Assembly: GCA_963754235.1 (NCBI GenBank)
Contig: CAVWFK010000046.1
Location: 124,001-188,000, forward strand
From: DATAYA01 sp963754235
GTDB lineage: Bacteria; Pseudomonadota; Alphaproteobacteria; Acetobacterales; Acetobacteraceae
Reading direction: 5' to 3'
Length of the DNA stretch: 64,000 bases
Of the stretch, positions 16,303 through 25,367 are shown one piece after another. A program made the position numbers and the translations under genes. The notes under the pieces are model-generated. The model was not told the DNA's origin and did no database searches. It saw nothing but the letters and a program-made list of their open reading frames with translations. Position 1 is the first letter of the stretch. Each line of letters opens with the position of its first letter.

Positions 16303-17219
16303 ATGGCGGCGACCGACGCCTGGATCAACGAGACCCTCTACCCCGACTGGGGCCAGCGCTTCCGCATCAAGCGCGAGCTCGCCCGCGTGCAGAGCGCGTT
16401 CCAGGACATCGCGATCTTCGAGACCACGACCCACGGCCGGGTGATGGCGCTCGACGGCGTCATCCAGATCACCGAGGCGGATGAGTTCGTCTATCAGGAG
16501 ATGATCGCCCACGTGCCGCTGCTGGCGCATGGCGCCGCCGCGCGGGTGCTGATCATCGGCGCCGGCGACGGCGGCGTGCTGCGGCGGGTCTTGCAGCACC
16601 GCACCGTCGCGCGCGCGGTGATGGTGGAGATCGACGGCGAGGTGATCCGCCTCGCCCGCGAGCACCTGCCGGCGATCGCGGGCGATGCCTGGGACGATCC
16701 GCGCGCCGAGGTCATCGTGGGCGACGGGATCGAGCACGTGCGCCGCACCCACGATGCCGCCTATGACGCGATCATCGTGGACAGCACCGACCCGATCGGC
16801 GTCGGCGAGGTGCTGTTCACCGACGAGTTCTACCGCAACTGCGCACGGGCGTTGGCTGCGGACGGGGTGATCGTCAACCAGTGCGGGGTGCCGTTCATGC
16901 AGGCGGGCGAGCTGCGCGAGACCTCCGCCCGCCGGGCGCGTTTCTTCCTCGCATGTCGGCGCCTATGTCGCGGCGGTGCCCACCTATGTCGGCGGCTTCA
17001 TGACGCTGGGCTTCGCTGCCAAGCGCGCCGGATTGGGCGCGGTGCCGGTCGAGACCATCCGGGGCCGCGCGGAGGCGGCGGGCATCATGGGCACGACGCA
17101 GGTACTGGACGCCGGAGGTCCACGCCGCCGCCTTCGCGCTGCCGCCCTACATCGCGCGGCTTCTGCCGGTCGAAAGGGACGAAGGCCAGGGCTCTGCCCT
17201 GGACCCGCTCAAGGCCTAG
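16303..17219 (+). CDS. speE: Spermidine synthase (two frameshifts)
   Basis: ATG 16303 (MAATDAWINETLYPDWGQRF). It transfers aminopropyl from decarboxylated AdoMet to putrescine. Motifs: QDIAIFETTTHGRVMALDGV, VLIIGAGDGGVLRRVLQH (SAM-binding glycine loop), MVEIDGEVI, and IIVDSTDPIGVGEVLFTDEF with the catalytic Asp. Shifts occur near 16950 (continuing YVGGFMTLGFAAKRAGLG) and near 17103, where GTACTGG carries one extra G relative to the expected Gln-Tyr-Trp; the final part YWTPEVHAAAFALPPYIARL ends at 17219. Reconstructed length is about 305 residues. The last 15 codons run into an intergenic palindromic repeat. Operon with speD; MTA by-product can be salvaged by the mtnP gene at 21.7 kb. Confidence 0.88.
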
Positions 17220-17271
17220 CCTTGAGAATCCATTCACTTCAGAAAGGGTTTCCAAAGGGCGAGCCCTTTGG
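17186..17271 (+). repeat. Intergenic palindrome cluster
   Basis: Two hairpins: CCAGGGC-TCT-GCCCTGG (17186-17202) and CCAAAGGGC-GA-GCCCTTTGG (17252-17271), with AAGGCCTAGCCTT between them. The arrangement resembles the short palindromic repeats scattered between genes of Acetobacteraceae. It overlaps the end of speE and may also terminate transcription. Confidence 0.6.
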
Positions 17272-17341
17272 CGGGTCTGGGCGGAGCCCGGCCTGCGGCA
17301 ACGGTATCATGCTTCCGGCCGATGATGTTCTCGGAGGCCGA

Positions 17342-18163
17342 ATGCAGACGCTGACGATGCAAGGCATGGCGATGCCGCGGCTCGGCCTCGGCACCTGGCC
17401 GATGAAGGGCGCCGAGTGCCAGGCGGCGGTGGAGAGCGCGCTCTCGCTGGGCTATCGCCACATCGACACCGCCGCCGCGTACCGCAATGAGGACGCGGTC
17501 GGCGCTGGCCTCGCCGCCGCCGGCGTGCCGCGCGAGCAGGTGCATGTCACCACCAAGGTCTGGCACGACCAGCTCGCGCCCGCCGCGATCGCCGCCGCGA
17601 TCGAGCGCAGCCTGGCCGGCGCTGCGGCTGGACTACGTCGATCTCTATCTGATCCACTGGCCGGCCCGCAGATGGATCTGCCGCGCGTGCTGGAGACGAT
17701 GGTGCGGCTCCGCGAGCAGGGCCGCGCGCGGGCGATCGGCGTCGCCAATTTCCCAGTGGCGCTGATGCGCCGGGCGATCGAGGAGGTGGGCGCGCCGATC
17801 GCCTGCAACCAGGTCGAGTATCACGTCATGCTCGACCAGTCGGCGGTGCTCGGCTACGCCCGCGCGCACGGCGTCGCCGTCACCGCCTACAGCCCGCTCG
17901 CGAAAGGCGTCGAGCTCGCCAGCCACGAGGAACTGGTCGCGATCGCCCGCAGGCACGATGCGACGCCGGCGCAGGTGGCGCTCGCCTGGCTGCTCGGGCA
18001 GGACGGGGTGGCGGCGGTTCCCAAGGCGGCCGGTGCGGCGCGGCAGCGGGAGAATCTCGCGGCGCTCGGCCTGCGGCTGGACGAGGCCGACCGCGCCGCA
18101 ATCGCGCGCCTGCCCAAGATGCGGCGGCTGATCAGCCCCTCCTGGGCGCCCGACTGGGACTGA
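17342..18163 (+). CDS. Aldo/keto reductase (two compensating frameshifts)
   Basis: Start ATG 17342 (MQTLTMQGMAMPRLGLGTWP). Family blocks: GYRHIDTAAAYRNEDAVGAG (catalytic Asp and Tyr), VTTKVWHDQLAP (Lys), IGVANFPVALM, IACNQVEYHVMLDQ, AVTAYSPLAKG and VPKAAGAARQRENLAALGL. The segment LRLDYVDLYLIHWPA lies in the +1 frame between about 17612 and 17670, so one extra base (in GCCGGCG) and one missing C (in GCCCGCAG) are implied. Reconstructed length is about 274 residues. A cytosolic NADPH-dependent carbonyl reductase; natural substrate unknown. Monocistronic, with palindromes upstream. Confidence 0.85.
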   Translation: MQTLTMQGMAMPRLGLGTWPMKGAECQAAVESALSLGYRHIDTAAAYRNEDAVGAGLAAAGVPREQVHVTTKVWHDQLAPAAIAAAIERSLAGAAAGLRRSLSDPLAGPQMDLPRVLETMVRLREQGRARAIGVANFPVALMRRAIEEVGAPIACNQVEYHVMLDQSAVLGYARAHGVAVTAYSPLAKGVELASHEELVAIARRHDATPAQVALAWLLGQDGVAAVPKAAGAARQRENLAALGLRLDEADRAAIARLPKMRRLISPSWAPDWD

Positions 18164-18284
18164 CCACCTGGGACCGACCGAAACATCGGCGCCCTGAGGC
18201 GCTGGGGCCACCCTGCGCTCACCGGTTGACAGGCTCGGGCAGGACCCGCAATCGATGCTCCTCCAGTCTGGGAGGGACGGCCCG

Positions 18285-18626
18285 ATGAACACTGCGGAAC
18301 TGGCCGATCGGATCGCCGCCGATCACGATCTGACGAAAGTGCAGGCGCGGCAACTGGTGGACGCGATGGTGGCCGCGATCACCGAGGCCGCCGCCGGGGG
18401 CGACGAGGTGGCGTTGAACGGCTTCGGCCGCTTCAAGGTGACAGAGCGCGCCGCTCGCCAGGGCCGCAACCCGGCGACCGGCGAGACGATCCAGATCGCT
18501 GCCTCCCGCAAGCTCGGCTTCACCGCCGCGAAGAGCGTGCGCGACCAGCTCAATGCCGCCAAGGCGGGCGGGGGCAAGGGCAAGCCGAAGCCCGCCGCCA
18601 AGGGCAAGGCCGCCGCGCGCCGCTGA
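18285..18626 (+). CDS. hup: HU-family DNA-binding protein with basic tail
   Basis: 113 residues; ATG 18285 follows GGGAGGG 9 nt upstream. MNTAELADRIAADHDLTKVQ opens an HU/IHF fold; the DNA-binding arm reads FGRFKVTERAARQGRNPATG then ETIQIAASRKLGFTAAKSV. The last about 25 residues (AAKAGGGKGKPKPAAKG) are a Lys/Pro/Ala tail like that of several alphaproteobacterial HU variants and histone H1-like proteins, extending the family's usual 90 residues. Nucleoid architecture is the expected role. Convergent with hemF, which ends 52 bp away on the other strand. Confidence 0.9.
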   Translation: MNTAELADRIAADHDLTKVQARQLVDAMVAAITEAAAGGDEVALNGFGRFKVTERAARQGRNPATGETIQIAASRKLGFTAAKSVRDQLNAAKAGGGKGKPKPAAKGKAAARR

Positions 18627-18677
18627 GCCGGCCACCGCTGCGCTGCCCGTCGCCGGGATCGGCCGCCCGCCCTCACG

Positions 18678-19563
18678 TCAGGGCCAGCGGACCTCCGGCG
18701 GCAGGCTCATCAGGATCGCCTCGACATTGCCGCCGGTCCGCAGGCCGAACAGCGTGCCGCGGTCGTGGAGCAGGTTGAACTCGACGTAGCGGCCGCGCCG
18801 GACCAGTTGGTGGGCACGCTCCGCCGCCGTCCACGGCTCGGCCATGCGGCGGCGCACGATCGCCGGATAGACGTCGAAGAACGCCCGCCCCACATCCTGG
18901 ACGAAGGCGAAATCGGCTGCCGCGTCACCGCTGAAATGGTGGTCGAAGAAGATGCCGCCCAGGCCCCGCGCCTCGCCGCGATGCGGCAGGAAGAAGTATT
19001 CGTCGCACCACGCCTTGAAGCGCGGATAGTAGCCGGGATCGTGCGTCGTCGCAGGCGGCGCGAAAAGCGGCGTGGAAGGCGGCCGCGTCGGCTTGCGATT
19101 GCGGCGCCTCGGGGCGCATCGGCGTGATGTCGCCGCCGCCGCCGAACCAGCCGCGCGTCGTCACCAGCATCCGCGTGTTGAAATGCGCCGCCGGCACGCG
19201 CGGACTCTGCGGGTGGGCGACCAGGCTGATGCCGCTCGCCCAGAACCGCGGATCGTCCTCGGCACCGGGAATCTGCGCGCGGAAGGCGGGGCCGAACTCG
19301 CCCCAGACGGTCGAGACGTTGATCCCAGCCTTCTCAAACACCCGGCCGCGCAGCAGGCTCATCACCCCGCCGCCACCATCTCCCCCGTCGGCGGCTGGCC
19401 GGTCCCAGACGGTGCGCGCGAAGCGTCCAGGCGGGCGGTCGGCGAGCGGGGTGCCTGGCGCATTCTCGATCGCCTCGAAAGTGGCGCAGAGCCGGTCGCG
19501 CAATCCCTCGAACCAGGCGCGGGCGGCGTCCTTCAGGGCCTCGTGCGGCGGCCGCTCGGTCAT
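18678..19563 (-). CDS. hemF: Oxygen-dependent coproporphyrinogen III oxidase (frameshift)
   Basis: Start ATG 19563 (MTERPPHEALKDAARAWFEG). It converts coproporphyrinogen III to protoporphyrinogen IX in haem synthesis. Motifs: GGGGVMSLLRGRVFEKAGIN, VSTVWGEF, GISLVAHPQSPRVPAAHFNT (metal/substrate His), GWFGGGGDITPM. A single-base shift near 19055 breaks the chain; the remaining blocks (YPRFKAWCDEYFFLPHRGEA, GGIFFDHHFSG, YVEFNLLHDRGTLFGLRTGG) follow in the next frame to the stop at 18678. Reconstructed length is about 295 residues. A near-essential gene in an aerobe, so the shift is probably a sequence error. Divergent from petB. Confidence 0.9.
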
Positions 19564-19672
19564 GTGGCGCTTGTGCAACAGGGGCCTGCAACAGGCAAGC
19601 GTCCGCGTGTTGCAGGGGCAAAGGGTGCGTCGTATGAGGGCCGCGCGTCAGCGACGACGGGGACAAGAGGCG

Positions 19673-20945
19673 ATGGCCGGCCTGCATCAGAGCGACTTCA
19701 AGAATCCGGTGGTCAACTGGATCGACACCAGGCTGCCGGTCTTCACTTTGATGAACAAGGAATACGCGACCTTCCCGACGCCGAAGAACTTCAACTATTT
19801 CTGGAATTTTGGCGCGCTGGCCACCATCCAGCTGCTGATCATGATCGCCACCGGCGTGTTCCTGGCGATGTACTACACGCCCAACACGCACATGGCCTTC
19901 GACAGCGTCGAGCGCATCATGCGCGACGTGAACTTCGGCTGGCTGCTGCGCTACGTGCACGCGATCGGCGCGTCGATGTTCTTCATCGTCGTCTATATCC
20001 ATCTCTTCCGGGGTCTCTACTACGGCTCCTACAAGAAGCCGCGCGAGCTGCTGTGGATGCTCGGCGTGCTCATCCTGCTGATCATGATGGCGACCGCGTT
20101 CATGGGCTACGTGCTGCCCTGGGGGCAGATGTCGGTACTGGGGTGCGACGGTGATCACCAACCTGTTCTCTGCGGTCCCGTGGCTCGGCAAGGGGATCGT
20201 CACCTGGCTCTGGGGCGGATTTTCGGTCGCCAACCCGACGCTCAATCGCTTCTTCAGCCTGCATTACCTGCTGCCGTTCGTGCTGGTCGGCGTGGTGTTC
20301 CTGCACGTCACGGCGCTGCACATCACCGGCTCGAACAACCCGCTCGGCATCGACGTCAAGAGCCCGCAGGACACGGTGCCGTTCCACCCTTACTACACGA
20401 TGAAGGACAGCTTCGGGGTCTGCGTCTTCCTGCTGATCTACGCCGCGATCGTGTTCTTCCTGCCGAGCTTGCTGCTGGCGCCGGACAACTACATCCAGGC
20501 CGATCCGTTGCAGACGCCGACCGAGATCGTGCCGGAATGGTATTTCCTGCCGTTCTACGCCATCCTGCGCTCGGTGCCGAACAAGCTGGGCGGCGTCATC
20601 CTTCTGTTCGGCTCGATCCTGCTGCTGTTCGCGCTGCCGTGGCTGGATACCAGCCCGGTGCGCAGCGCCCGGTTCCGGCCCATCTACCGCCAGCTCATGG
20701 TGCTGCTGGTGGCCTCGCTGGTCGGGCTCGGCTTCGTCGGCGCGCATCGGCCGGAGGGGTTCTGGGTGACGCTCGGGCGCATCTGCACCCTCTACTACTT
20801 CCTGCACTTCCTGGTGCTGCTGCCGATCCTGGGCCGGCTCGAGAGGACGCTGCCGTTGCCCGAGAGCATCAGCCGTCCGGTGATCGGCGGCGGTGGCGGG
20901 CCGCTGCCCGGCGCCGCGCCCGCCAAGCCCATGGAGCGCGCGTGA
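19673..20945 (+). CDS. petB: Cytochrome b of the bc1 complex (one-base insertion)
   Basis: ATG 19673 (MAGLHQSDFKNPVVNWIDTR). Transmembrane haem b subunit: GWLLRYVHAIGASMFFIVVY with His ligands, then IHLFRGLYYGSYKKPRELLW and GYVLPWGQMS. At about 20138 the DNA reads TCG GTA CTG GGG; removing one G gives the invariant SYWGATVITNLFSAVP, so the break is almost certainly an insertion. Beyond it come LHYLLPFVLVGVVFLHVTAL, PPEW-type TEIVPEWYFLPFYAILRSVP and C-terminal helices. Length about 424 residues. The stop TGA overlaps the petC ATG. Unusually, no Rieske (petA) gene precedes it; only 110 bp separate it from divergent hemF. Confidence 0.92.
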
Positions 20946-21697
20946 TGCGCCGCCTTCTGCTCGCGGGGGCACTGCTGGCACTCGCCGCCGGCCCCGCCTT
21001 CGCCCAGGAAGAGGCGCCGACGCCACCGGCGCAGAAATGGAGCTTTGACGGCATCTTCGGCACCTACGATCGCGCCTCCCTGCAACGCGGCTTCCTGATC
21101 TACAAGGATGTCTGCTCGGCCTGCCACTCGATGAACCTGCTCTCCTACCGTAACCTTGAGCAGATCGGGCTGTCGGCCGCGCAGGTGAAGGCGGTCGCGG
21201 CCAGCGTGCAGGTGCCGACGCTCGATGCCAGCGGCCAGCCGACGACGCGTCCGGCGCTGCCGTCCGACCAGTTCAAGGCGCCGTTTCCCAATGACGAGGC
21301 GGCGAAGGCGGCCAATAACGGCACGATCCCGCCTGACCAGTCCGATCTGGTGAAGGCGCGCGCCGGCGGCCCCAATTACGTCTATGCCATCCTCACCGGC
21401 TACAAGCCGACGCCGCCCGGGGTGAAGATCCCGACCGGCACCTACTACAACGAATACTTCCCCGGCCACGCGATCCACATGCCGCCGCCGCTCACCGCCA
21501 ATCGTGTCACCTACACCGACGGCACCAAGGCGACCCTGCCGCAGGAAGCGCATGACGTCACCACCTTCCTCACCTGGGCCTCGCACCCCAATCTGGAGGA
21601 GCGCAAGCGGACGGGCGTCAAGGTCGTCATCTTCCTGCTGTTCCTGACCGGCATGACCTATGGCGTGAAGCGCAAGGTCTGGTCCAACGTCCACTGA
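20945..21697 (+). CDS. petC: Cytochrome c1
   Basis: 250 residues, ATG overlapping the petB stop (TGATG). Sec signal peptide 1-20 (LLLAGALLALAAGPAFA), c-type haem site CSACH at 57-61, the Met-ligand region around YYNEYFPGHAIHMPPPL, then a C-terminal membrane anchor (VVIFLLFLTGMTYGV) with a basic cytosolic tail. The large DRASLQRGFLIYKDVCSACH entry block is typical of alphaproteobacterial c1. It passes electrons from the Rieske protein to soluble or membrane cytochrome c. Intact reading frame. Confidence 0.95.
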   Translation: MRRLLLAGALLALAAGPAFAQEEAPTPPAQKWSFDGIFGTYDRASLQRGFLIYKDVCSACHSMNLLSYRNLEQIGLSAAQVKAVAASVQVPTLDASGQPTTRPALPSDQFKAPFPNDEAAKAANNGTIPPDQSDLVKARAGGPNYVYAILTGYKPTPPGVKIPTGTYYNEYFPGHAIHMPPPLTANRVTYTDGTKATLPQEAHDVTTFLTWASHPNLEERKRTGVKVVIFLLFLTGMTYGVKRKVWSNVH

Positions 21698-21719
21698 CGC
21701 GACGGCGAGGCCGGCCGAG

Positions 21720-22598
21720 ATGGTGGAACCGGTCATCGGCATCATCGGCGGATCGGGCCTCTATGACATCGCGGGGCTGGCGGAGACCGAGTGGCGGGAG
21801 GTCGCGACCCCCTGGGGCGAGCCCTCCGACGCGCTGCTGTTCGGGCGGCTCGGCGCCATGCGGGTCGTGTTCCTGCCGCGGCACGGGCGCGGGCACCGTC
21901 TCTCGCCCACGCATCTGAACTACCGCGCCAATATCGATGCGCTCAAGCGCGCCGGCTGCACCGAGGTGATCTCTCTCTCCGCGGTCGGCAGCTTGAAGCA
22001 AGAGCTGCCACCCGGACATTTCGTCATCGTCGATCAGTTCATCGACCGCAGCTTCGCTCGCGAAAAGAGCTTCTTCGGCGAAGGGTGCGTGGCGCACGTC
22101 TCGATGGCGGAGCCGGTCTGCGGCCGCCTCGGCGACGCGCTGGAGGGGGCGGCGCGCGGCCTCGGCCTGCCGGTCGCGCGCGGCGGCACCTATCTGGTGA
22201 TGGAGGGGCCGCAATTCTCCACCCGCGCCGAGAGCCATCTTTACCGGAGCTGGGGCTGCAACGTCATCGGCATGACCAACATGCCGGAGGCCAAGCTCGC
22301 CCGCGAGGCGGAGCTTTGCTACGCGACTGTCGCGATGGTGACCGATTACGATTGCTGGCACGAGACGCACGAGCACGTCACCGTCGAGGCGGTGGTGCGC
22401 GTGCTGCTGGAAAACGCGGCGCATGCGCGTGATCTTGTCGCCGCCGTCGTGCCCGCGCTCGGCGGCCGCCGCGACGCCTGCCCGTGCGGCTGCGGCCGCG
22501 CCCTCGACCATGCGCTCATCACTGCACCCGAGCGGCGCGACCCTGGCCTGGTGGCGCGGCTGGACGCGGTGGCGGGACGGGTGCTCCGCTCCGCCTGA
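21720..22598 (+). CDS. mtnP: S-methyl-5'-thioadenosine phosphorylase
   Basis: 292 residues, intact. IGIIGGSGLYDIAGL is the phosphate-binding start; FLPRHGRGHRLSPTHLNYRA and LSAVGSLKQELPPGHFVIVD follow, then YLVMEGPQFSTRAESHLYRS and NVIGMTNMPEAKLAREAELC (substrate Met and Asp region), AMVTDYDCWHETHEHVTVEA. It phosphorolyses MTA, the by-product of spermidine synthase, to adenine and methylthioribose-1-phosphate, linking it to speDE at 15.8 kb. Starts 22 bp after petC in the same direction and may be cotranscribed. The C-terminal CPCGCGRALDHAL is a Cys-rich stretch seen in MTAP homologs of this clade. Confidence 0.92.
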   Translation: MVEPVIGIIGGSGLYDIAGLAETEWREVATPWGEPSDALLFGRLGAMRVVFLPRHGRGHRLSPTHLNYRANIDALKRAGCTEVISLSAVGSLKQELPPGHFVIVDQFIDRSFAREKSFFGEGCVAHVSMAEPVCGRLGDALEGAARGLGLPVARGGTYLVMEGPQFSTRAESHLYRSWGCNVIGMTNMPEAKLAREAELCYATVAMVTDYDCWHETHEHVTVEAVVRVLLENAAHARDLVAAVVPALGGRRDACPCGCGRALDHALITAPERRDPGLVARLDAVAGRVLRSA

Positions 22599-22613
22599 GC
22601 ACGTCCGCCGGGT

Positions 22614-22766
22614 TCAGATATACCCGACCAGCAAAAGGATGATGATTATCAGCAGGATAAGCCCGAGGCCGCCCGACGGATAGTAGCCCCAACCGGAGCT
22701 GTAGGGCCACGTCGGCAGCGCGCCAAGCAGCAGGATGATCAGGATGATCAGCAGGATAGTGCCCAT
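22614..22766 (-). CDS. DUF3309 small membrane peptide
   Basis: 50 residues: MGTILLIILIILLLGALPTW, PYSSGWGYYPSGG, then a second hydrophobic stretch. This is the complete DUF3309 pattern (two short helices with a WPYS..WGYYPSGG hinge). ATG at 22766, AGGAG 14 nt upstream. Widespread in Alphaproteobacteria, often single; function unknown. Convergent with mtnP, stop to stop 15 bp apart. The 170 bp upstream to the multicopper oxidase contain no further gene. Confidence 0.85.
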   Translation of the reverse strand: MGTILLIILIILLLGALPTWPYSSGWGYYPSGGLGLILLIIIILLLVGYI

Positions 22767-22939
22767 CGCGTGACTTTTCGCTCCTGTGCAAGCAATGCGC
22801 TGACAACGCGGCGAAACGAATTGGGTTCGCGAGCGGGACGAATGGTGATCAAAGGGGCACGGGCCCGCCAGAACGCCTATCCACCGCACGCGCCGGTGCA
22901 GTAGGATCGCGGATTGATCCGTCCAGTGGAGGTCGCCCC

Positions 22940-24322
22940 ATGCTGACCCGCCGCTCGCTGATGCTGTCCGCCCTCGCGGGCGCAGCCACCCCGGCGAAGG
23001 CGACCGCACCCACAACCGCCCAGGAGACGGCGAGGTCGCCCACTGTGCTGCGGCTGCACCGCCGCACGATCGAGGTGAATGGCCGCGCCGCCTCGGTCTA
23101 TGGCATCCGCCAGCCCGACGGCACCTTCGGCCTGACCACGGAGATCGGCCGCCGCTTCCGCGTGCGGGTCGAGAACGAGATCGGGCAGCCGAGCCTGATC
23201 CACTGGCACGGGCTGACGCCGCCCTGGCGGCAGGACGGCGTGCCCGGCATCTCCGGCCCGCCGATCCAGCCTGGCGGCAGCGCGGAATACGACTTCCCGC
23301 TGCGCTTCGGCGGCACCTACTGGATGCACTCGCACGAGGGGCTGCAGGAGCAGCTTCTGATGGCCGCACCGCTGATCATCCACGACGGCCGCGACCAGCC
23401 CGACCAGCAGGAAGTCGTGGTCATGCTCACCGATTTCAGCTTCACCCCGCCCGAGCAGATTTTCGAAGCGCTGAAGCGCGACAGCGCCAAGATGGCCGGC
23501 ATGGCGGCGAAACCCGACCTGAACGACGTGAAATACGATGCCTTCCTCGCCAACGACCGCACCCTCGCCGATCCCGAGATCGTTCGCGTCGAACCGGGCG
23601 GGCGGGTGCTGTTGCGGATCATCAACAGCGCCTCAATGAGCGCCTTTCACGTCGATCTCGGCGCGCTCGAGGGCGAGCTGATCGCGGTCGATGGGTTCGA
23701 GGTGGTGCCGATCCGCGCCCGACGCTTCCCGATCGCGGTCGCGCAGCGGCTCGATATCCGCCTCGCGATCCCGCCGGGCGCCGGCGCGCATCCCGTGCTC
23801 GCAGTGCTGGAGGGCGAGCGGCGGCAGACCGGTATCGTGCTGGCAACGGCGGGTGCACCCGTCACGCGCATCCCCGACCTGGCGGCGTCACCCTCGGCGG
23901 CGCTAACGCTCGACCTGGAACGCAGCTTGCGCGCACGCACGCCGCTCGCGCCGCGCAAGCCCGACCGGGTGCATCGGATCGACCTGACCGGAGAGATGGC
24001 CGGGTACGTCTGGTCGCTCAATAATGTCGTCTGGAACAAGGACGTCCCGCCGCTGCCGGTCGCGAAGGGCGAGCGGGTCGAGCTGGTGCTCACCAACAAG
24101 ACGCCGATGCCGCACCCGATGCACCTGCACGGCCACGAGTTCCAGGTGGTCGAGATCGGCGGCAAGCGCCTCGGGGGCGCGGTGCGCGACACGGTACTGG
24201 TGACGCCCAAGCAGCAGGTCGTCATCGCCTTCGACGCGAACAACCCAGGGCTCTGGGCCTTCCACTGCCATCTGCTTTATCACCTGGATGCGGGGATGTT
24301 CACGACGCTGCGCTACATCTGA
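22940..24322 (+). CDS. Multicopper oxidase
   Basis: 460 residues with a Tat-like leader (LTRRSLMLSALAGAA; RR followed by a hydrophobic stretch). Three cupredoxin domains; the copper ligands are all present: IHWHGLTPPW, YWMHSHEGLQEQ, MPHPMHLHGHEFQVV and the closing FHCHLLYHLDAGMFTTLRYI with the type 1 His-Cys-His...Met. This is closest to CueO/FtsP-type three-domain enzymes. Oxidises Cu(I) or phenolic substrates in the periplasm; substrate not predictable. Monocistronic. A GC-rich hairpin (CCGCCGCC/GGCGGCGG, about 24350-24378) follows. Confidence 0.92.
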   Translation: MLTRRSLMLSALAGAATPAKATAPTTAQETARSPTVLRLHRRTIEVNGRAASVYGIRQPDGTFGLTTEIGRRFRVRVENEIGQPSLIHWHGLTPPWRQDGVPGISGPPIQPGGSAEYDFPLRFGGTYWMHSHEGLQEQLLMAAPLIIHDGRDQPDQQEVVVMLTDFSFTPPEQIFEALKRDSAKMAGMAAKPDLNDVKYDAFLANDRTLADPEIVRVEPGGRVLLRIINSASMSAFHVDLGALEGELIAVDGFEVVPIRARRFPIAVAQRLDIRLAIPPGAGAHPVLAVLEGERRQTGIVLATAGAPVTRIPDLAASPSAALTLDLERSLRARTPLAPRKPDRVHRIDLTGEMAGYVWSLNNVVWNKDVPPLPVAKGERVELVLTNKTPMPHPMHLHGHEFQVVEIGGKRLGGAVRDTVLVTPKQQVVIAFDANNPGLWAFHCHLLYHLDAGMFTTLRYI

Positions 24323-24435
24323 CCTCGGCTCCGGAAGGCGTGCGCCCGCCGCCCGGCAACCTCGGCGACGGCGGCGGGTTGATGGGCCTGATGGCGGCCC
24401 CTCGCCGCGCCCGTGGTCAGGAAAGGAACGATGCC

Positions 24436-25360
24436 ATGAAGGCTGTTCGCATCCACCGCTTCGGCGGCCCCGAGGTGCTCACGCTCGAAGACCTGCCCGC
24501 CCCGCAGCCGGGCGAGGGCGAGGTGCTGATCGCGGTGCGGGCCGCGAGCGTCAATCCGATCGATTACAAGATCCGGCAGGGCGGGTTCGTGAACGAGGAT
24601 AAGCTGCCGGCGACACTCGGCCGCGACTTTTCCGGCACGATCTCCAAGGTGGGCGCCGGTGGCGGGGCGCTGCGCGAGGGCGACGCGATCTATGGGATGC
24701 CGGCGCCCGGGCAGGGCGGCTATGCCGAGCAGGTCTTGGCGAAAACGGCCGACCTCGCCGCCAAGCCGGCAACGCTCGACTACGTCCATGCGGCATCCGT
24801 GCCGCTGGCCGCACTCACGGCCTGGCAGGGCCTGTTCGATCACGGCGGCCTGCGCGAGGGCCAGCGCGTGCTGATCCACGGTGCTGCCGGCGGCGTCGGG
24901 CATTTCGCCGTGCAGTTCGCCCACGCGAAAGGTGCCATCGTGTTCGCGACCGCGGCGGAAAAAGACCTCGACTTCGTGCGCTCGCTCGGCGCCGACACCG
25001 TAATCGACTACAAGGGGCAGCGCTTCGAGGATGTGGCGCGCGATATCGACCTCGTGCTCGACCTGATCGCGGGCGAGACGCAGCAGCGCTCGTGGTCGGT
25101 GCTGAAACCGGGCGGGATCATCGTCTCGAGCTTGCAGAAGCCGGACGAAGCCGAGGCGCGACGCCGCCAGGCGCGCGGCACCAACTACGTGGCGAAGCCG
25201 AGCGGTGCACAGCTCGCCGAGATCGGTCGCCTCATCGATGCCGGAAAGCGTGCGGCCGGTGGTGAGTGCCACGCTGCCGCTCGCCGAGGCCGCACGCGCG
25301 CAAACCCGGCTGGAGCAGGAACATCTGCGCGGCAAGGTGGTGCTGACCGTCGCCGCGTGA
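24436..25360 (+). CDS. NADPH:quinone oxidoreductase, MDR family (frameshift)
   Basis: ATG 24436 (MKAVRIHRFGGPEVLTLEDL), preceded by GGAACG. Medium-chain dehydrogenase/reductase without structural zinc: AASVNPIDYKIRQGGF, LGRDFSGTI, AAGGVGHFAVQFAHAKGAIV (Rossmann AxGGVG), LGADTVIDYKGQRF, SVLKPGGIIVSS. An extra base near 25245 breaks the frame; the restored end RPVVSATLPLAEAARAQTRL then KVVLTVAA stops at 25360, 7 bp before the next gene's GTG. About 308 residues. It forms an operon with the flavin reductase. One-electron-safe quinone or alkenal reduction is the family's role. Confidence 0.87.
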
Positions 25361-25367
25361 AGGGAGC

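Noticed and set aside
15598..17325. One very long plus frame covering att repeat, speD, speE and beyond
   Set aside because: It only exists because of frameshifts in speD and speE; conserved ends of both proteins lie in other frames, so two separate genes are annotated.
19334..21026. Long minus-strand frames opposite petB
   Set aside because: They are Arg/His/Gln-rich antisense shadows in GC-rich DNA without motifs; petB on the plus strand explains the region.
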